Assembly: GCA_934255135.1 (NCBI GenBank)
Contig: CAKQMV010000009.1
Coordinates: 22,365-86,364 of the forward strand
Direction of reading: 5' to 3'
Origin: an uncultured Clostridia bacterium
GTDB lineage: Bacteria > Bacillota > Clostridia > Peptostreptococcales > Anaerovoracaceae
DNA length: 64,000 nucleotides
Within the stretch, counting starts at the first letter, position 1, and each line of letters begins with the position of its first letter. Both the position numbers and the translations under genes were made by a program. Shown piece after piece: positions 44,201-52,095 of this stretch. Below the pieces are notes generated by a model, which saw only the letters and a program-made list of their open reading frames with translations, made no database searches and was not told the DNA's origin.

Positions 44201-45292
44201 TTAGACATTAAACAGGAAGTGACAGATGTCGCCGTCCTTTACTTCATAGTCCTTACCCTCTGATCTGAGCCATCCGTGCTCCTTTGCAACAGACAGCTTA
44301 CCGCCTGCCTCCATAAGCTTATCGTAAGCAATAGTCTCTGATCTGATGAAGCCCTTCTCAAAGTCAGTGTGGATTCTTCCTGCTGCCTGTGGTGCGAGAG
44401 TTCCTCTCTTGATAGTCCATGCTCTGGTCTCGTCCTCGCCAGTTGTAATAAATGAGATGAGGTTAAGAAGTGAGTATGAAGACTTAATAAGCTTGTCGAG
44501 TCCTGACTCCTCAATTCCGAGCTCCTCGAGGAACATTGCCTTCTCATCATCATCAAGCTCGCTTAGCTCCTGCTCGATCTTAGCACATACAACTACTACC
44601 TCAGAATTCTCCTTAGCAGCATACTCTCTAACCATATCTACATACTCGTTAGTCTCGCATGCAGCATCCTCCTCAGATACGTTAGCAGCGTAGATGATAG
44701 GCTTGTATGAAAGAAGGTCAAGGCTCTTAACAAACTCTGCTTCCTCCTCGTCAAGGTCCATCATTCTAGCTGACTGGCCTGTCATAAGGAAGTCATTGAT
44801 TCTGTTGAGAAGGTCGAGCTCCTTCTGGATGCTCTTGTCAGCCTTGAGCTGCTTAGTAGCCTTCTGAATTCTTCTCTCAAGAACCTCAGTATCAGCGATG
44901 ATAAGCTCTGTGTTAATAGTTTCGATGTCGTTAACAGGGTTGATCTTGCCGTCAACGTGAACAATATTCTCGTCCTCGAAGCATCTTACAACGTGAACGA
45001 TAGCCTCAACCTCTCTGATGTGGCCGAGGAACTTGTTACCGAGGCCCTCACCCTTAGAAGCACCCTTAACAAGACCTGCGATATCGCAGAACTCGATAGT
45101 TGTGTAAATAGTCTTCTTTGAATTGTAAACCTCGCTCAGCTTAGTTACTCTCTCATCCGGAACAGTTACAACACCAACGTTAGGTTCAATTGTGCAGAAA
45201 GGGTAGTTAGCCGCCTCCGCACCAGCCTTGGTGATAGCGTTAAAAAGTGTGCTCTTGCCGACATTAGGCAGTCCTACGATTCCCAGTTTCAT
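44201..45292 (-). CDS. ychF: redox-regulated ATPase YchF (Obg-like ATPase)
   Basis: This 363-residue OBG-family P-loop protein begins MKLGIVGLPNVGKSTLFNAI with its G1 motif. It has DIAGLVKGASKGEGLGNKFL (G3) and a TGS domain at the end (RTWTIK-like segment ending EVKDGDICHFLFNV). The G4 region is NxxE-like (YAANVSEED), which gives ATP rather than GTP specificity in this family. It binds ribosomes and modulates stress responses. It has its own promoter on the minus strand and converges with the YprB-like gene. Confidence 0.95.
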   Translation of the reverse strand: MKLGIVGLPNVGKSTLFNAITKAGAEAANYPFCTIEPNVGVVTVPDERVTKLSEVYNSKKTIYTTIEFCDIAGLVKGASKGEGLGNKFLGHIREVEAIVHVVRCFEDENIVHVDGKINPVNDIETINTELIIADTEVLERRIQKATKQLKADKSIQKELDLLNRINDFLMTGQSARMMDLDEEEAEFVKSLDLLSYKPIIYAANVSEEDAACETNEYVDMVREYAAKENSEVVVVCAKIEQELSELDDDEKAMFLEELGIEESGLDKLIKSSYSLLNLISFITTGEDETRAWTIKRGTLAPQAAGRIHTDFEKGFIRSETIAYDKLMEAGGKLSVAKEHGWLRSEGKDYEVKDGDICHFLFNV

Positions 45293-45360
45293 GAATTACA
45301 AAATCTCCTTTATATACAATGTTAATTATTCGTGATTCCAACTGATTGTATCAGCCCTTA

Positions 45361-45389
45361 ATTCTAGCACAAAAGCGTCTTCTTATCAA
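45361..45389 (-). promoter_or_regulatory. promoter for ychF (minus strand)
   Basis: On the minus strand, TTGATA (45389-45384), 17 bases and TAGAAT (45366-45361) with an extended TGC form a good promoter 69 bases before the start. Confidence 0.75.
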
Positions 45390-45422
45390 TGAGACGTCCC
45401 GCTTCGAAACGGAATGTTTCGG

Positions 45423-46169
45423 CTAGTTTGAGTTATTTTGGGCGCGACTATTAAGGTATATGTAGAGTGCGAACGAAGCGATGATGCACACGATGCTTAT
45501 AACCTGCGCCTGCTTAAGTGGTCCGATCATAAGGCTGTCTGTTCTTAGACCCTCGACAAAAAACCTCTCAACTGAATACAGCATGCCGTACAGACATACG
45601 ACCTGACCCTTGAATTTCCTATTATAGAAGAAATAGCTCAGCACGAAGAAAAGAATGAAACACCAGATCGATTCGTAGAGGAATGTCGGGTGAACCTTCA
45701 CGCCATCGACCATAATTCCCCATGGAAGGTCGGTTGGGCCGCCGTGAGCTTCGCTGTTAAAATAGTTACCCCAGCGTCCGATGCTCTGTGCTAGAGCAAC
45801 TGATGGAATTACGAGATCTGCCATATCGAGCGGATTGATCTTTTTCTTACTGCATATAATAAGAAGAACGATAAGTCCCGCGATAAGACCGCCGTGTATT
45901 GCAAGACCACCGTTTCTTATATTGATAACGTCGTAAAAGCTGTGATATATGCTGCTGTTAAAAAGCACGTAGTACGCTCTTGCTCCCACGATTCCGATGG
46001 GCAGCATCCATATCGCCAGGTCGAGAATGCTCTCTGATTCTATGCCTACGCGAGGGGCTCTCTTTGATGAAATGATAACGGCCAGACACATTGCAGTTGC
46101 TATTAAAATGCCATACCAGCGAATTTCATAAGAAAAAAATGAAAAAGCTATTGGATTTGGAGTTGACAT
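45423..46169 (-). CDS. lgt: prolipoprotein diacylglyceryl transferase
   Basis: This 248-residue membrane enzyme attaches diacylglycerol to the lipobox cysteine of prolipoproteins. It has about seven helices, the signature SIGRWGNYFNSEAHGGPTDL, and the conserved GLAIHGGLIAG segment. It begins MSTPNPIAFSFFSYEIRWYG, as Lgt does. Its substrates would include the ApbE lipoprotein encoded at 54571. A hairpin in the leader and an extended -10 promoter precede it. The stop lies beside an inverted repeat (CGAAAC/GTTTCG, 45405-45421) without a T-run. Confidence 0.94.
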   Translation of the reverse strand: MSTPNPIAFSFFSYEIRWYGILIATAMCLAVIISSKRAPRVGIESESILDLAIWMLPIGIVGARAYYVLFNSSIYHSFYDVINIRNGGLAIHGGLIAGLIVLLIICSKKKINPLDMADLVIPSVALAQSIGRWGNYFNSEAHGGPTDLPWGIMVDGVKVHPTFLYESIWCFILFFVLSYFFYNRKFKGQVVCLYGMLYSVERFFVEGLRTDSLMIGPLKQAQVISIVCIIASFALYIYLNSRAQNNSN

Positions 46170-46195
46170 AGTGTATAATCCTCCTTGTTGTGAGT

Positions 46196-46213
46196 TTTCG
46201 CGGAGACGCGAAA
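46196..46213 (-). promoter_or_regulatory. hairpin in the lgt leader
   Basis: TTTCGCG and CGCGAAA form a perfect 7-bp stem with a 4-base loop, 26 bases before the lgt start. It could affect ribosome access or mRNA stability. Confidence 0.4.
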
Positions 46214-46226
46214 CAATAACGAAGAA

Positions 46227-46235
46227 ATTATATCA
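46227..46235 (-). promoter_or_regulatory. extended -10 promoter for lgt (minus strand)
   Basis: TGATATAAT on the minus strand matches the extended -10 consensus. No convincing -35 box is seen. Confidence 0.55.
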
Positions 46236-46256
46236 CAAAATTTCTTAAAAAAGTTG

Positions 46257-46285
46257 TTGACATAAGTTGCTGGGTTTGTTATTAT
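46257..46285 (+). promoter_or_regulatory. promoter of the tRNA array
   Basis: TTGACA, 17 bases and TATTAT lie 44 bases before the first tRNA. The -35 box is consensus. Confidence 0.85.
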
Positions 46286-46329
46286 AATCAAGCAGTCTGA
46301 AACACGACAGCAACACAAACTGAAAATGT

Positions 46330-46406
46330 GGCGGCGTAGCTTAGTTGGCTAGAGCGTCCGGTTCATACCCGGAAGGTCAGTGGTTCAAGTCCACTCGCCG
46401 CTACCA
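46330..46406 (+). tRNA. tRNA-Met (elongator, anticodon CAT)
   Basis: The acceptor GGCGGCG / CGCCGCT keeps the G1-U72 wobble seen in bacillar elongator tRNA-Met. The anticodon loop is TTCATAC and ACCA is encoded. It is the first of six tRNAs. Confidence 0.93.
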
Positions 46407-46413
46407 AGTTTTC

Positions 46414-46489
46414 GGGCGTATAGCTCAGCTGGGAGAGCATCTGCCTTACAAGCAGGGGGTCATAGGTTCGAGCCCTATTACGCCCACCA
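46414..46489 (+). tRNA. tRNA-Val (anticodon TAC)
   Basis: The acceptor GGGCGTA / TACGCCC, anticodon loop CTTACAA and encoded ACCA give a normal 76-base tRNA. Confidence 0.94.
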
Positions 46490-46499
46490 TTTATTTTAT

Positions 46500-46576
46500 G
46501 GCCGAGTAGTTCAGTTGGTTAGAATGCCAGCCTGTCACGCTGGAGGTCGACGGTTCGAGCCCGTTCTCGGTCGCCA
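46500..46576 (+). tRNA. tRNA-Asp (anticodon GTC)
   Basis: The acceptor GGCCGAG / CTCGGTC, anticodon loop CTGTCAC and G-CCA end give a 77-base tRNA. The 128 bases to the next tRNA hold only short palindromes such as TCATTTCTGAAATGA and no gene. Confidence 0.93.
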
Positions 46577-46704
46577 ATTTTCCAAGTTGTAAGACTGGAA
46601 TTCAAATGGTGGAAACATCATTAATACGGAATACAGTTCCGAACACAATGTCATTTCTGAAATGATGAAGTCGCAAGGCTTTCATTTCAGTAAGAGACAG
46701 GTGT

Positions 46705-46781
46705 GGTGGGTATCGTCAAGCGGTTAAGACCCAGGGTTGTGGCTCCTGTATGCGTGGGTTCGAATCCCACTACCCACCCCA
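46705..46781 (+). tRNA. tRNA-His (anticodon GTG)
   Basis: The acceptor GTGGGTA / TACCCAC with the extra 5' G opposite C73, anticodon loop TTGTGGC and encoded CCA are typical of tRNA-His. Confidence 0.93.
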
Positions 46782-46815
46782 ATTAAATATTTATGTCGCT
46801 AACAAGTACCATTAA

Positions 46816-46890
46816 TGGGGTATCGCCAAGTGGTAAGGCAATGGATTCTGATTCCATCATGCGCAGGTTCGAATCCTGCTACCCTAGCCA
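46816..46890 (+). tRNA. tRNA-Gln (anticodon CTG)
   Basis: The acceptor TGGGGTA / TACCCTA, anticodon loop TTCTGAT and G-CCA end give a 75-base tRNA. The CTG anticodon reads CAG only, so a TTG isoacceptor must exist elsewhere. Confidence 0.92.
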
Positions 46891-46894
46891 AGAT

Positions 46895-46968
46895 GGCGAC
46901 ATAGCCAAGTGGTAAGGCAGTGGTCTGCAAAACCTTGATCCCCAGTTCGAATCTGGGTGTCGCCTCCA
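46895..46968 (+). tRNA. tRNA-Cys (anticodon GCA)
   Basis: The acceptor GGCGACA / TGTCGCC, anticodon loop CTGCAAA and U73-CCA end are typical of tRNA-Cys. It is the last tRNA before a strong terminator. Confidence 0.94.
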
Positions 46969-46970
46969 CT

Positions 46971-47000
46971 AAACGCAAACCTTATGGTTTGCGTTTTTTT
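46971..47000 (+). terminator. terminator of the tRNA array
   Basis: AAACGCAAACC pairs with GGTTTGCGTTT around TTAT, followed by further T. Confidence 0.9.
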
Positions 47001-47103
47001 ATGTGCGTTTTATTGGACGTATATGGTGTATCAGATCGAGGATAGATTTTTGCGAAGTGAATGTGAAGATTGCTCTCTAAATAGTGAATGGCAAGGGCCT
47101 TTG

Positions 47104-47112
47104 TGCTAAAAT
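47104..47112 (+). promoter_or_regulatory. possible extended -10 promoter for the HD gene
   Basis: TGCTAAAAT matches an extended -10 element 121 bases before the HD gene. A palindrome ATTCAATTGAAT follows at 47123-47134. The leader also contains a 20-codon frame from TTG 47188 to 47247, preceded by AAGGAG, that overlaps the HD start. Confidence 0.35.
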
Positions 47113-47233
47113 TTATTTACAGATTCAATTGAATGATGCTTGATTAAACAATTTCAGATGAATCTAAATGATCGGGAAGGAGAGTGATTGATCGCGACTG
47201 GAAGAATTAAGCTTCTTTTCGCCGTAATATTAT

Positions 47234-47716
47234 ATGAAGAAACGTAAGTCAATAATCGTAGAATATGGAAGACATATCCTAGAGAGTGAGTATTTCGCTA
47301 AGGCAGGTAAGCAGACACACCACATTAAGAGTGATGTAGCTTCTCATTCAATTAACACAGCACTTTTCTGTGTGCTGGTATATAAGCTCTTTTCACTTCT
47401 TAATATTAAATTAAACCTTGAGGTTCTTGTCATTGCAGCACTTGCTCATGATATCGGAATTCTCGGAAGGAAAGAGAAATTCTCTACAGGACATGAGTGC
47501 ATTACTGAGCATCCTGTATGTTCGGTAGACGCTATTAAGGAAATTGAGCCTGGTACAGATAAGAGAGTATGTGACGCAATTTCAAGTCACATGTATCCGC
47601 TTGGAGGAAACAAACCTAACTCAAGAGAAGGCTGGGTTCTGACATTTGCTGACAAGTACGCAGCATGTACAGATCATTTCCGTCACTACAAGGTGTGCGA
47701 CATACTTTCTGCTTAA
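47234..47716 (+). CDS. HD domain hydrolase
   Basis: This 160-residue metal-dependent phosphohydrolase has its ligands in KSDVASHSINTALF, ALAHDIGILG (near residue 77), SSHMYP (near 117) and TFADKYAA (near 137). This is the YfbR-like or generic HD pattern, so a nucleotide or other phosphate ester is the likely substrate. The ATG at 47234 has no Shine-Dalgarno, and two in-frame stops upstream exclude an earlier start. Its translation may be coupled to the short frame at 47188-47247. It is a single gene with a terminator. Confidence 0.8.
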   Translation: MKKRKSIIVEYGRHILESEYFAKAGKQTHHIKSDVASHSINTALFCVLVYKLFSLLNIKLNLEVLVIAALAHDIGILGRKEKFSTGHECITEHPVCSVDAIKEIEPGTDKRVCDAISSHMYPLGGNKPNSREGWVLTFADKYAACTDHFRHYKVCDILSA

Positions 47717-47741
47717 GCGGGATGTATACAACTTAATAAGA

Positions 47742-47777
47742 AAAATCGGCAGGGCGCAGAGCCTCTGCCGATTTTTT
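47742..47777. terminator. bidirectional terminator after the HD gene
   Basis: AAAATCGGCAG pairs with CTGCCGATTTT and is flanked by A- and T-runs on either side. Confidence 0.85.
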
Positions 47778-47854
47778 GTACGCGGGAAAACTCCTCTGTC
47801 GGTGAAACAGAATCATATTTGTGACAAATATACAATAATAATACAAAATCTTTG

Positions 47855-47883
47855 TTGACACAGACTAAAGTATACATTATTAT
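47855..47883 (+). promoter_or_regulatory. promoter for the AGCS symporter
   Basis: TTGACA, 17 bases and TATTAT lie 66 bases before the start codon. Confidence 0.8.
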
Positions 47884-47948
47884 TCTCGTATACAAAAAAG
47901 CTTATAAATTATGGAAGTTATATATTAGGAAGTAAGAAGGAGCAAAAT

Positions 47949-49340
47949 ATGTTAGACACTATTAACAGCATTAATTCAACCGTTAATGCCTTCGTCTGGG
48001 GTGTCCCGGCTATGGCATGTATCCTCGGCGTAGGAATCTATCTATCATGCAGAACCGGGTTTGTACAGTTCAGAAAGTTTGGATATGCGATTAAGCATAC
48101 CATCGGAGAAATGTTCAATAAGAACGCGGCACAGGAAGGTTCAATGACACCTTATCAGGCTGTATGTACAGCACTTGCCGCTACTGTTGGTACAGGTAAT
48201 ATCGCTGGTGTTGCCGGTGCGATTGCTATTGGTGGACCTGGAGCGGTATTCTGGATGTGGGTCAGCGCACTTCTCGGTATGTGTACAAAGTTCTCAGAGG
48301 TAACTCTAGCCGTACACTTCAGAGAGAAGAATGAGAAGGGCGATTATGTCGGCGGACCAATGTACTTCATCAAGAATGGTCTTGGCAAGAACTGGATGTG
48401 GCTCGCTTACATCTTCTCAGCACTCGGTGCACTTACTGTGTTCGGTACAGGTTGTACTACACAGGTAAACACAATTGTTGCATCAATCGACGAAGCGCTT
48501 TTTAACTATAATGTTGTTGATCAGGCTGGCTTCGGTAAGGTTAACTTAGTTATCGGCATTATTATTGCTATTCTCGTAGCAGTTATTCTCCTCGGTGGAG
48601 TTAAGAGAATCGGTGCTGTAACTGAGAAGCTGGTTCCTATCATGGCTCTTTTATACATCATCCTTGGAATCGGCGTTGTAATTCTTAACGCTTCAGCAGT
48701 TCCTGGAGTATTCAAGTCAATCTTTGAGGGTGCTTTCAATCCTGCATCATTTACAGGTGGAGTTGTAGGAAGCATGTTCATGGCAATGAGAAAGGGAGTT
48801 TCAAGAGGTATCTTCTCTAACGAGGCTGGTCTTGGAACTGGATCTATCGCTCACGCAACTGCTGATACAGATCACCCAGTAAGACAGGGTCTCTTCGGAA
48901 TTTTCGAAGTATTCGCTGATACTATCGTTATCTGCACACTTACAGCACTTGTTATACTTTGCAGTGGTGTTCCTATTCACTATGGTGAGGCTGCAGGTGC
49001 AGAGCTTACTATCGCTGGATTCACTAATACATATGGCAGCTGGGTATCAATCTTCACTGCAGTAGCAATGTGTTGCTTCGCATTCTCAACTGTTCTTGGT
49101 TGGGGACTTTATGGAACAAGATGCGTAGAGTTCTTGTTCGGAACAAAGGCTAATAAGGCGTTCCTCGTACTGTTCTCAATGGCAGCAGTTCTTGGAGCAA
49201 CTATCAAGCTGGAGATTATCTGGAACGTTGCAGATACACTGAACGGACTCATGGCAATTCCTAACCTGATTGCAGTATTCCTGCTTGCCCCAGTTGTAAT
49301 AAAGCTGTCGAAGGAATTCTTCTCGACACACAAGGATTAA
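47949..49340 (+). CDS. sodium:alanine (glycine) symporter, AGCS family
   Basis: This 463-residue protein has about 11 membrane helices. The family signature TALAATVGTGNIAGVAGAIA is near residue 78 and GPGAVFWMWVSALLGMCTKF follows. The segment RKGVSRGIFSNEAGLGTGS is near 281. It imports alanine, glycine or D-alanine with sodium. Relatives in Clostridia are annotated AlsT/DagA. It has its own promoter and a strong bidirectional terminator, so it is a single-gene unit. Confidence 0.93.
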   Translation: MLDTINSINSTVNAFVWGVPAMACILGVGIYLSCRTGFVQFRKFGYAIKHTIGEMFNKNAAQEGSMTPYQAVCTALAATVGTGNIAGVAGAIAIGGPGAVFWMWVSALLGMCTKFSEVTLAVHFREKNEKGDYVGGPMYFIKNGLGKNWMWLAYIFSALGALTVFGTGCTTQVNTIVASIDEALFNYNVVDQAGFGKVNLVIGIIIAILVAVILLGGVKRIGAVTEKLVPIMALLYIILGIGVVILNASAVPGVFKSIFEGAFNPASFTGGVVGSMFMAMRKGVSRGIFSNEAGLGTGSIAHATADTDHPVRQGLFGIFEVFADTIVICTLTALVILCSGVPIHYGEAAGAELTIAGFTNTYGSWVSIFTAVAMCCFAFSTVLGWGLYGTRCVEFLFGTKANKAFLVLFSMAAVLGATIKLEIIWNVADTLNGLMAIPNLIAVFLLAPVVIKLSKEFFSTHKD

Positions 49341-49372
49341 GTTATAACCATTTAGTATAATGAAATTATAGA

Positions 49373-49412
49373 AACAAGATCGGAGGCAGAAATGTCTCCG
49401 ATTTTGTTTTTG
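49373..49412. terminator. bidirectional terminator after the symporter
   Basis: AAACAAGATCGGAG pairs with CTCCGATTTTGTTT (one wobble) around a 10-base loop, followed by TT. Confidence 0.85.
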
Positions 49413-49447
49413 ATAACTGTATTTCGGTGTGCAATACTGAATGCAGC

Positions 49448-49534
49448 GCAGATGATTTTACTAATTGTAAGGAACTATCTGCAAATTCGGGCAGAATTTG
49501 CATACGCTTGATCAATTAACTTCAAATCATCTGC
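49448..49534. repeat. nested inverted repeats in a gene-free region
   Basis: The outer arms GCAGATGATTT (49448-49458) and AAATCATCTGC (49524-49534) enclose an inner hairpin TGCAAATTC / GAATTTGCA (49480-49488, 49494-49502). CTGTATTTCGG occurs on either side at 49418-49428 and 49596-49606. The 480 bases between the symporter terminator and the nitroreductase hold no credible gene. They look like a decayed or structured element. Confidence 0.6.
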
Positions 49535-49638
49535 AGCTTGCGATCGGAGCGGGGCGTAGGGGTGGCAGATGAATCGATCCTTTTGGCCGTAACGTCTGTA
49601 TTTCGGCAGATGTTTTGTTCAGAAATGTTGTATCGTCA

Positions 49639-49671
49639 GCACTTTGGCAGACGATCTTCGGAAAAGAGGTG
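49639..49671 (+). repeat. 33-bp direct repeat, copy 1
   Basis: The unit begins GCACTTTGGCAGACGATCTT and ends AAGAGGTG. An identical copy lies 104 bases downstream. Similarity continues loosely for about 10 further bases. Confidence 0.85.
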
Positions 49672-49742
49672 AGTGTCTGTCGCTAGAGAGGATGTCTGCG
49701 TAGGGGGGAGTTTACCTGCGCCTTGGTTCAAGTGGAATATCT

Positions 49743-49775
49743 GCACTTTGGCAGACGATCTTCGGAAAAGAGGTG
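49743..49775 (+). repeat. 33-bp direct repeat, copy 2
   Basis: This copy is identical to 49639-49671 over 33 bases and sits 24 bases before the nitroreductase promoter. Short GCAGA/TCTGC motifs recur all through 49440-49790, suggesting tandem duplication. Confidence 0.85.
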
Positions 49776-49798
49776 GATGTCTGCGGCTTATGAGAGGA

Positions 49799-49828
49799 TT
49801 GAGTGCACGCTGCGGCTGGTGGTATAAT
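49799..49828 (+). promoter_or_regulatory. promoter for the nitroreductase unit
   Basis: TTGAGT, 18 bases and TATAAT, with an extended TGG, lie 67 bases before the ATG at 49896. Confidence 0.65.
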
Positions 49829-49895
49829 ATAAGACAGAAAATTTTGCGGGGCTTGCGGAACAATATACTTATTTATATAGATGAGGGGTGCGAAT

Positions 49896-50408
49896 ATGAA
49901 TTTTATTGAACTGTGTAAAGAGAGATATTCATGCAAGAGTTTTAGTGATGCTGCAGTTGAGCCTGAGAAGCTCGATGTGATTCTGGAGGCTGGAAGACTT
50001 GCACCGACTGCGAAGAATCTGTAGGAACAGTCAGTATATGTGATCGTTTCAGAGGAGGGGCTTGCGAAGATTGATGAGGCAACGCCTTGCAGATATGGTG
50101 CGCCTGTTGTTTTGGCTGTGTGCTATGACAAGAACAATGTTTACACTTATCCGGGTGAGAAGCATTCGTCAGGAATCGAGGATGCTACAATTGTTGCAAC
50201 ACATATGATGCTTGCGGCAACATCGGAGGGACTAGGAAGCTGCTGGCTAAACTTTTTTGACCCTGACAAGCTTAAGGATGCGCTTGATATTCCTGAGAAT
50301 GAGGAGCTTGTTATGCTTCTTGATATCGGCTATGCGTCAGAGAATGGGAAGCCACTTCCTAATCACGAGTCAAGAAAGCCAATCGAGGATACAGTAAAAT
50401 ATATTTAA
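49896..50408 (+). pseudogene. nitroreductase family protein interrupted by an amber codon
   Basis: The frame from ATG 49896 (AGGGG upstream) encodes MNFIELCKERYSCKSFSDAA, reaching the FMN-binding APTAKNL at codon 42. There it meets TAG at 50022-50024. The frame continues without shift for 127 more codons with normal nitroreductase sequence (VIVSEEGLAKI, MMLAATSEGLGSCWLNFFD, LLDIGYASE). The stop sits where relatives have Gln (NLQ), so a single C-to-T change CAG to TAG explains it. The rest is undamaged, so the event is recent. Amber read-through cannot be excluded. An internal GTG at 50040 lacks a ribosome binding site. Confidence 0.85.
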
Positions 50409-50420
50409 TGAGGTGATAGA

Positions 50421-50906
50421 ATGAGTAAATTCACAGGCGTGTTTACTTTTGAGGAATGGGAGAAGCTGTGTGATTGTTGTGGAATGTGCTGTATGTTCAA
50501 GGTGATGGACGACGAGACTGAGGAGATTCTCGCGACAAGTCTTACATGCCCACTTCTCAATACACAGACAGGCAAGTGCAGAAACTATGCGAACCGTGGA
50601 GAGGAGAATCCTTACTGCACATTTATTACAGCTGAGAATGTTGAAGAACTTGCTGTCAACATGCCTCATCACTGCGGCTACAGATGCCTTGCGGAGGGAA
50701 GAATGCTGCCGAAGTGGCACCCTATTATGAAAGAAAACAGCGTTGAAGCGCGAGCTATCAGAAGAAAGCTCGAGCCATTTTGCCAAAAGGAATGTGGGGA
50801 GGCCGTAAGCTTCCGTGACATCGAGGATTTTGTTGCTAATTGTACAGTTTCTAATACACTTGAGCCAGATGACGACATGCTCGAGGAATTCATTCTTGAC
50901 ATTTAG
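50421..50906 (+). CDS. YcgN family cysteine-cluster protein (UPF0260)
   Basis: The 161-residue protein has cysteine pairs typical of the YkgJ/YcgN family, which is suspected to bind a metal or Fe-S cluster. They are CDCCGMCCMFKV near residue 17, TCPLLNTQTGKCRNY near 50, and CGYRCLAEGR with LPKWHP near 90. No function is proven. It begins 12 bases after the nitroreductase with a GAGGTGAT site. The operon probably includes the DUF4317 gene that follows 37 bases later. Confidence 0.82.
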   Translation: MSKFTGVFTFEEWEKLCDCCGMCCMFKVMDDETEEILATSLTCPLLNTQTGKCRNYANRGEENPYCTFITAENVEELAVNMPHHCGYRCLAEGRMLPKWHPIMKENSVEARAIRRKLEPFCQKECGEAVSFRDIEDFVANCTVSNTLEPDDDMLEEFILDI

Positions 50907-50943
50907 GTATATATAATAAGAAGAAAGGGAAAACAACCATTTA

Positions 50944-52095
50944 ATGAATCGTAAGGAAATAAGAGAGATAAGAACGAGATTTAACCCTGATGAGGGTAAT
51001 CTATCTAAGATATATGGATGCTACGTTAATGCCGGCAAGGAGATCGTAACGGAGCTTGAACTTTCAACAATGATGATGGAGAAGGAGGAGAAGGAGCAGT
51101 ACATGACACTCCTTAAGAAGACTCTGTCAGGATCACTTGGAAGAAATCTTTTTAACCTTGAGTTTGCAACAGAGTCTGTTGGAAATAGCGATGAGCACAA
51201 GCTGCTGATGGCACTTAACGAATCTCACCTTAAGGATGAGAATATGAGACAGCTTTTCTATCAGAGAGTGATTGAGACTTTTAAGCTCGAGGAGACAAGC
51301 TATGTAATTCTGCTCGTTTCAGATATTTATGACATCCCTTATAAGCAGGGAAGAAGCGAGGAGTGGGACGAGGATTCAACAGAGCAGTTTGATTACTTCC
51401 TTTGTACAATCTGCCCGGTCAGAGATTCAAAGGGCGCACTTAAGTACCTCGCAGATGAAGGCAATTTCAGAGCTACTTCTACAGGATCAGTTCTCGCACC
51501 GCCAGTTGCGGGCTTTATGTTCCCTGCATTTGACGACAGGGCGAAGAATATCTACAACCTTCTCTACTATACTAAGAGCAAGGCGGAGATTCACGATGAA
51601 CTGATGAATGGTCTTTTGGGAATAGAGAATTCTCCGATGGCAGCAGAGTGTCAGATGAATGCATTCGGCACGGCGCTTAGCGATGCACTCGGTAAGGAAT
51701 GTAGCCTCGATGTTGTGAGAACGATGACAAGTCAACTGATGGAAAGAATTGAGCTTCACAAGGAGAGCAAGGAGCCGACTGAGCCGGAGATCATGCTCGA
51801 TGAGGTTGACAGAATTCTTATGTCGGGTGGAGTGTCTGATGATGGGATTATTGAGTTCAACGAGACTGTGAACAGAAGCTTTAATGGAGCGACAAGCTTT
51901 AACCCAGAGAATCTTGTGAACAACAAGACTTTTGCCCTTGAGACGGCGGAGGCGAAGATCACGGTGGATCCTGAGCACATCTATCAGGTGAGAACAGAGG
52001 TAATCGATGGAAGAAATTATATCCTGATTCCTGTCGGCGAGGGCGTTACGGTTAACGGAATTGATGTGTCGGTCGGAGGTAATGGCGATGAGTAA
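50944..52095 (+). CDS. DUF4317 family protein
   Basis: This 383-residue soluble protein starts MNRKEIREIRTRFNPDEGNL and has IYGCYVNAGKEIVTE. That N-terminus is characteristic of DUF4317, found mostly in Clostridia. It has no signal peptide or membrane helix and no catalytic motif that I can identify. The function is unknown. AGAAAGGG lies about 12 bases upstream. The last 8 bases overlap the next gene (ATGAGTAA), so the two are translationally coupled. Confidence 0.8.
   Translation: MNRKEIREIRTRFNPDEGNLSKIYGCYVNAGKEIVTELELSTMMMEKEEKEQYMTLLKKTLSGSLGRNLFNLEFATESVGNSDEHKLLMALNESHLKDENMRQLFYQRVIETFKLEETSYVILLVSDIYDIPYKQGRSEEWDEDSTEQFDYFLCTICPVRDSKGALKYLADEGNFRATSTGSVLAPPVAGFMFPAFDDRAKNIYNLLYYTKSKAEIHDELMNGLLGIENSPMAAECQMNAFGTALSDALGKECSLDVVRTMTSQLMERIELHKESKEPTEPEIMLDEVDRILMSGGVSDDGIIEFNETVNRSFNGATSFNPENLVNNKTFALETAEAKITVDPEHIYQVRTEVIDGRNYILIPVGEGVTVNGIDVSVGGNGDE

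Noticed and set aside
46380..46592. 70-residue frame across the tRNA genes
   Set aside because: It is made of tRNA-Val and tRNA-Asp sequence.
47001..47233. Further tRNA or coding sequence after the tRNA array
   Set aside because: No cloverleaf is found and the only frame with a ribosome binding site is the 19-residue leader already listed.
49673..49909. 78-residue frame across the 33-bp repeat
   Set aside because: It has no ribosome binding site, a non-biological composition and runs into the nitroreductase start in another frame.
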